Shown: piece by piece, positions 6,016-7,753 of the stretch
Position numbering within the stretch: the first letter of the stretch is position 1
Layout of the letters: the number at the start of each line of letters is the position of its first letter
DNA from: Candidatus Saccharibacteria bacterium UBA949
GTDB taxonomy: Bacteria; Patescibacteriota; Saccharimonadia; Saccharimonadales; Saccharimonadaceae
Direction: 5' to 3'
DNA length: 7,753 nt
Assembly: GCA_002293245.1 (NCBI GenBank)
Contig: DBCV01000040.1
Location: 2,114 to 9,866, forward strand
Made by a program: the position numbers and the translations under genes
Notes under the pieces: generated by a model
What the model saw: the letters and a program-made list of their open reading frames with translations, nothing else
Databases searched by the model: none
Told to the model about the DNA's origin: nothing

Positions 6016-6054
6016 ATTTAACTTGCCAAAATCCCCGAAAAAGCCAGAAAATGC

Positions 6055-6083
6055 TTGACCCCCCTCTTCCGCCGTGATATACT
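6055..6083 (+). promoter_or_regulatory. sigma70-type promoter of a non-coding transcript
   Basis: A -35 TTGACC (6055-6060), a 17-base spacer and a -10 TATACT (6078-6083) with TGA directly before it (extended -10) form one of the best promoters in the window. The predicted start is about 6090. No convincing gene follows until valS, 364 bases later, and valS has its own element, so this promoter probably drives a non-coding RNA or a long valS leader. Confidence 0.7.
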
Positions 6084-6089
6084 GCTTAT

Positions 6090-6180
6090 GACAAGCCGAT
6101 AATTGTGAGCGGTTTGTGGCATACAATTTGACTCCCACATATTTTCCCGTGCAATAGTACTTCACGTGGAAAGTTTTTGC
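6090..6180 (+). ncRNA. 5' hairpin domain of the putative transcript, with a possible early terminator
   Basis: Directly at the predicted start, ACAAGCCG (6091-6098) pairs with CGGTTTGT (6110-6117), using one G-U pair. A second hairpin pairs TTTCCCGTG (6143-6151) with CACGTGGAAA (6163-6172), with one bulged U, and is followed by GTTTTTG, a short T-run. The second hairpin could end the transcript at about 6179, giving an RNA of about 90 bases, or act as an attenuator ahead of the rod at 6230-6403. No open reading frame with a ribosome site is seen. A third small hairpin (6195-6200 with 6209-6214) joins this part to the rod. Confidence 0.4.
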
Positions 6181-6229
6181 TACACCCCTAACTGACCGCC
6201 TGAATACGGGCGGTTTGAAAACCCCTGAT

Positions 6230-6403
6230 CCACCCGCACTTTTCCGAATCGTGTCCGAGCGTTGTAATTTCCACCAACAGCCACGGGCGATTTCAGGTTC
6301 ATGGAGCAGCGATAGCTGCGACTGGGTTCTGAAATCGCTATTCGCTGAATGTTGTGGTAAATTACAACGTCAGCGATGGACTGATGAGGAAAAGTGCAGG
6401 TGG
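6230..6403 (+). ncRNA. rod-like structured RNA candidate upstream of valS
   Basis: These 174 bases fold into one long rod. The base helix pairs 6230-6245 with 6388-6403 (15 of 16 pairs, one C-A). Then 6248-6256 pairs with 6378-6385 (one bulge and one G-U), and after a small internal loop 6260-6270 pairs with 6359-6369 (11 perfect pairs). CCA and CAACA (6271-6279) continue against TGTTGTGG (6350-6357), with bulges. A bubble (6280-6286 against 6339-6349) follows, then 10 perfect pairs (6287-6296 with 6329-6338). The tip has GCAGC-GATA-GCTGC (6306-6319) below a tandem G-A/A-G step. Wobbles such as G6251-U6382, G6257-U6377, G6259-U6370 and G6297-U6328 are pairs only in plus-strand RNA. A rod with a central bubble recalls 6S RNA, but no family sequence signature was recognised. 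Confidence 0.55.
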
Positions 6404-6433
6404 GACAAGACCACATCTTCCTACCCAGTAATC

Positions 6434-6444
6434 TGTGCTATAAT
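6434..6444 (+). promoter_or_regulatory. extended -10 promoter of valS, nearly leaderless
   Basis: TGTGCTATAAT, with a perfect TATAAT at 6439-6444, ends 9 bases before the ATG at 6454. The mRNA would have a leader of only about 0-3 bases. It is identical to the holA element. There is no Shine-Dalgarno site before the ATG. Confidence 0.65.
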
Positions 6445-6453
6445 ATACCTATT

Positions 6454-7753
6454 ATGAAATTCACCAAAAGCTACACCCCCGCGGAAACCGAAGCCACAAT
6501 CTACCAACTTTGGGAGGGAAGTGGAGTGTTCACTCCCAGTAAGCAAGGCACCCCCTACAGCGTAGTGATGCCACCCCCGAACGCAAACGGCAATCTGCAC
6601 ATCGGCCACGGATTCGAAATGAGCCTCAAAGACATCTTAGTTCGCCACGAGCGCATGAAAGGGAAGGATGCAGTCTACATTCCCGGAGCCGACCACGCCG
6701 GGTTTGAAACATGGGTCGTTTACGAGAAAGCCCTAGAAAAAGCTGGAAAATCTCGTTTTGACTTCACTCGCGACCAGCTATACCAGCAAGTCTGGGACTT
6801 CGTGGTCGCTAATCGCGGCAATATGGAATTACAGATTCGTGCCCTGGGCATAGGTTGCTCCTGGCCCGATTTAGTGTTCACCCTCGACCCAAAAGTTGTC
6901 AAAACCGTTTATGATACATTTGAGAAAATGTGGAATGACGGCCTGATTTACCGGGGTGAGCGCATTGTAAACTATTGCACAAAGCACCAAACTAGCTTCG
7001 CCGACATCGAAGTCGATTACCAAGACGAAGAAACACCCCTGTATTACATCAAATACGGTCCATTTATCTTAGCTACCACCCGGCCAGAAACCAAATTTGG
7101 CGATACGGCGGTGGCCGTTCACCCCAGCGATAAACGATACCAAAAATACATCGGCCAGGAGATCGAGGTCAAAGGCGTCAACGGTGCGTTCAAGGTAAAG
7201 GTCGTTGCCGACGAAATGGTTGATCCAGAATTCGGCACAGGGGTAGTCAAAGTGACACCTGCTCACTCTTTTGACGACTTTGAAGTAGCGCAGCGCCACC
7301 ATCTCCCAGCAGTGCGAGTAATCGACAAAAACGGCAAAATGACCGAAAAAGCTGGCCGATTTGCCGGAATGACCGTCTTGGAGGCCCGCAAAGCAGTAGT
7401 GGAAGCCATGGAAGAACAAGGACTAATCGACCATGTGGACAAACACTACAAAACTCGCATCGGACACTGCTACAAGTGCGGAACCGTAATCGAACCCATG
7501 CTCATGCCCCAGTGGTTCGTCAAAGTTAAGCCACTAGTTGATAGAGCAGTCAAAGCCGTAAAAAACGGCGAAATCAAGTTCTACCCGGAAAACAAAGGCA
7601 AAGTCCTATTGAACTATTACAAAAAACTCAAAGACTGGAACATCTCCCGCCAAATCCCCTGGGGCATACCCATCCCAATGTTCCGAAGAGTCGATTCGCC
7701 ATCGCCAATCCCGCATAAAAAGGGCATCCCGCAGGCTACGGCCGAGGGCGAGT
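6454..7753 (+). CDS. valS: valyl-tRNA synthetase, N-terminal part (runs off the window)
   Basis: 433 codons are open from the ATG to the window edge. Class I synthetase features of the ValRS type appear in order: VVMPPPNANGNLHIGHGFEM with the HIGH motif at residues 49-52, the PGADHAGFET segment, LIYRGERIVNYCTKHQTSFA, the editing (CP1) domain with ATTRPETKFGDTAVAVHP (TTRPET at 208-213), GTGVVKVTPAHSFDDFEVA (about 261-279), HCYKCGTVIEP (from 338) and DWNISRQIPWGIPIP (WNISRQ at 395-400). PPPN before HIGH and the threonine-editing core point to ValRS rather than IleRS or LeuRS. The KMSKS motif and anticodon-binding domain lie outside. It charges tRNA-Val and clears mischarged Thr. A near-leaderless start is predicted from the promoter position. 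Confidence 0.93.
   Translation, partial: MKFTKSYTPAETEATIYQLWEGSGVFTPSKQGTPYSVVMPPPNANGNLHIGHGFEMSLKDILVRHERMKGKDAVYIPGADHAGFETWVVYEKALEKAGKSRFDFTRDQLYQQVWDFVVANRGNMELQIRALGIGCSWPDLVFTLDPKVVKTVYDTFEKMWNDGLIYRGERIVNYCTKHQTSFADIEVDYQDEETPLYYIKYGPFILATTRPETKFGDTAVAVHPSDKRYQKYIGQEIEVKGVNGAFKVKVVADEMVDPEFGTGVVKVTPAHSFDDFEVAQRHHLPAVRVIDKNGKMTEKAGRFAGMTVLEARKAVVEAMEEQGLIDHVDKHYKTRIGHCYKCGTVIEPMLMPQWFVKVKPLVDRAVKAVKNGEIKFYPENKGKVLLNYYKKLKDWNISRQIPWGIPIPMFRRVDSPSPIPHKKGIPQATAEGE

Noticed and set aside
6101..6128. AATTGTGAGCGG matches one half of the E. coli lac operator just downstream of a promoter
   Set aside because: The second half (ACAATT) is 7 bases too far away for the dyad, and the bases form the 5' hairpin; probably chance.
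6381..6393. CTGATGAGGAAAA resembles the hammerhead ribozyme core
   Set aside because: There is no stem II between CTGATGA and GAAA, and no matching cleavage-site helix arrangement; the bases are explained by the rod.
6364..6420. Possible T-box leader for valS (AGGTGGGACAAGACC resembles part of a T-box)
   Set aside because: The core TGGNACCGCG sequence is absent, the GGTGG is used in the rod's base helix, and a valS -10 element follows, so the region need not be in the valS mRNA.
6090..6420. RNase P RNA, tmRNA or SRP RNA
   Set aside because: The conserved sequences of each (RNase P P4 GAGGAAAGTCC core, tmRNA tRNA-like arm, SRP GGAAGGAAGCAGC-type apical loop) were not found on either strand.
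6180..6457. Short open frames on both strands in the valS upstream gap
   Set aside because: They lack ribosome sites, their sequences look random, and they cut across the strongly paired rod.

Overview
The window looks like a housekeeping segment from a Candidate Phyla Radiation (Patescibacteria) bacterium, possibly Saccharibacteria. This placement is inferred from the divergence of the proteins, the reduced DNA polymerase III delta subunit, the DHH-like protein with a huge disordered tail beside truB, and the FemA/B/X-type gene. It does not rest on a marker-gene match. The standard genetic code fits: holA ends at a TGA, and no gene shows internal TGA codons.

Layout. Four genes run leftward from a divergent promoter region near 3397-3436: holA (short DNA polymerase III delta), rpsT (ribosomal protein S20 with a Lys/Ala tail), a 677-residue DHH-like protein that lacks the catalytic residues, and the first 32 codons of truB. 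Four genes run rightward: tsaD (t6A tRNA modification), a FemA/B/X-type aminoacyltransferase, a 63-residue membrane peptide, and the first 433 codons of valS. The pairs holA-rpsT and DHH-truB are familiar neighbours in other bacteria. Most products serve translation (TruB, S20, TsaD, ValRS), one serves replication and one serves the cell wall. No mobile element, CRISPR array or phage gene was seen.

The most unusual content is non-coding. (1) The 483-base gap between the membrane peptide and valS carries a good sigma70-type promoter (6055-6083), several hairpins, and a 174-base rod-like fold (6230-6403). The rod has 10-16 bp helices, a central bubble and a GATA-capped tip. Its wobble pairs favour the plus strand, so it is a candidate structured RNA of no family I could identify. 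(2) The tsaD-femX gap holds a 154-base nested inverted repeat with a perfect 15-bp arm. (3) holA, tsaD, femX and valS each have the extended -10 motif TGTG(G/C)TA(T/C)AAT only 6-9 bases before the ATG, which implies leaderless or nearly leaderless mRNAs. rpsT and the membrane peptide instead have real leaders with Shine-Dalgarno sites. (4) The holA and tsaD -10 elements together form a 27-bp dyad, so the two promoters should compete.
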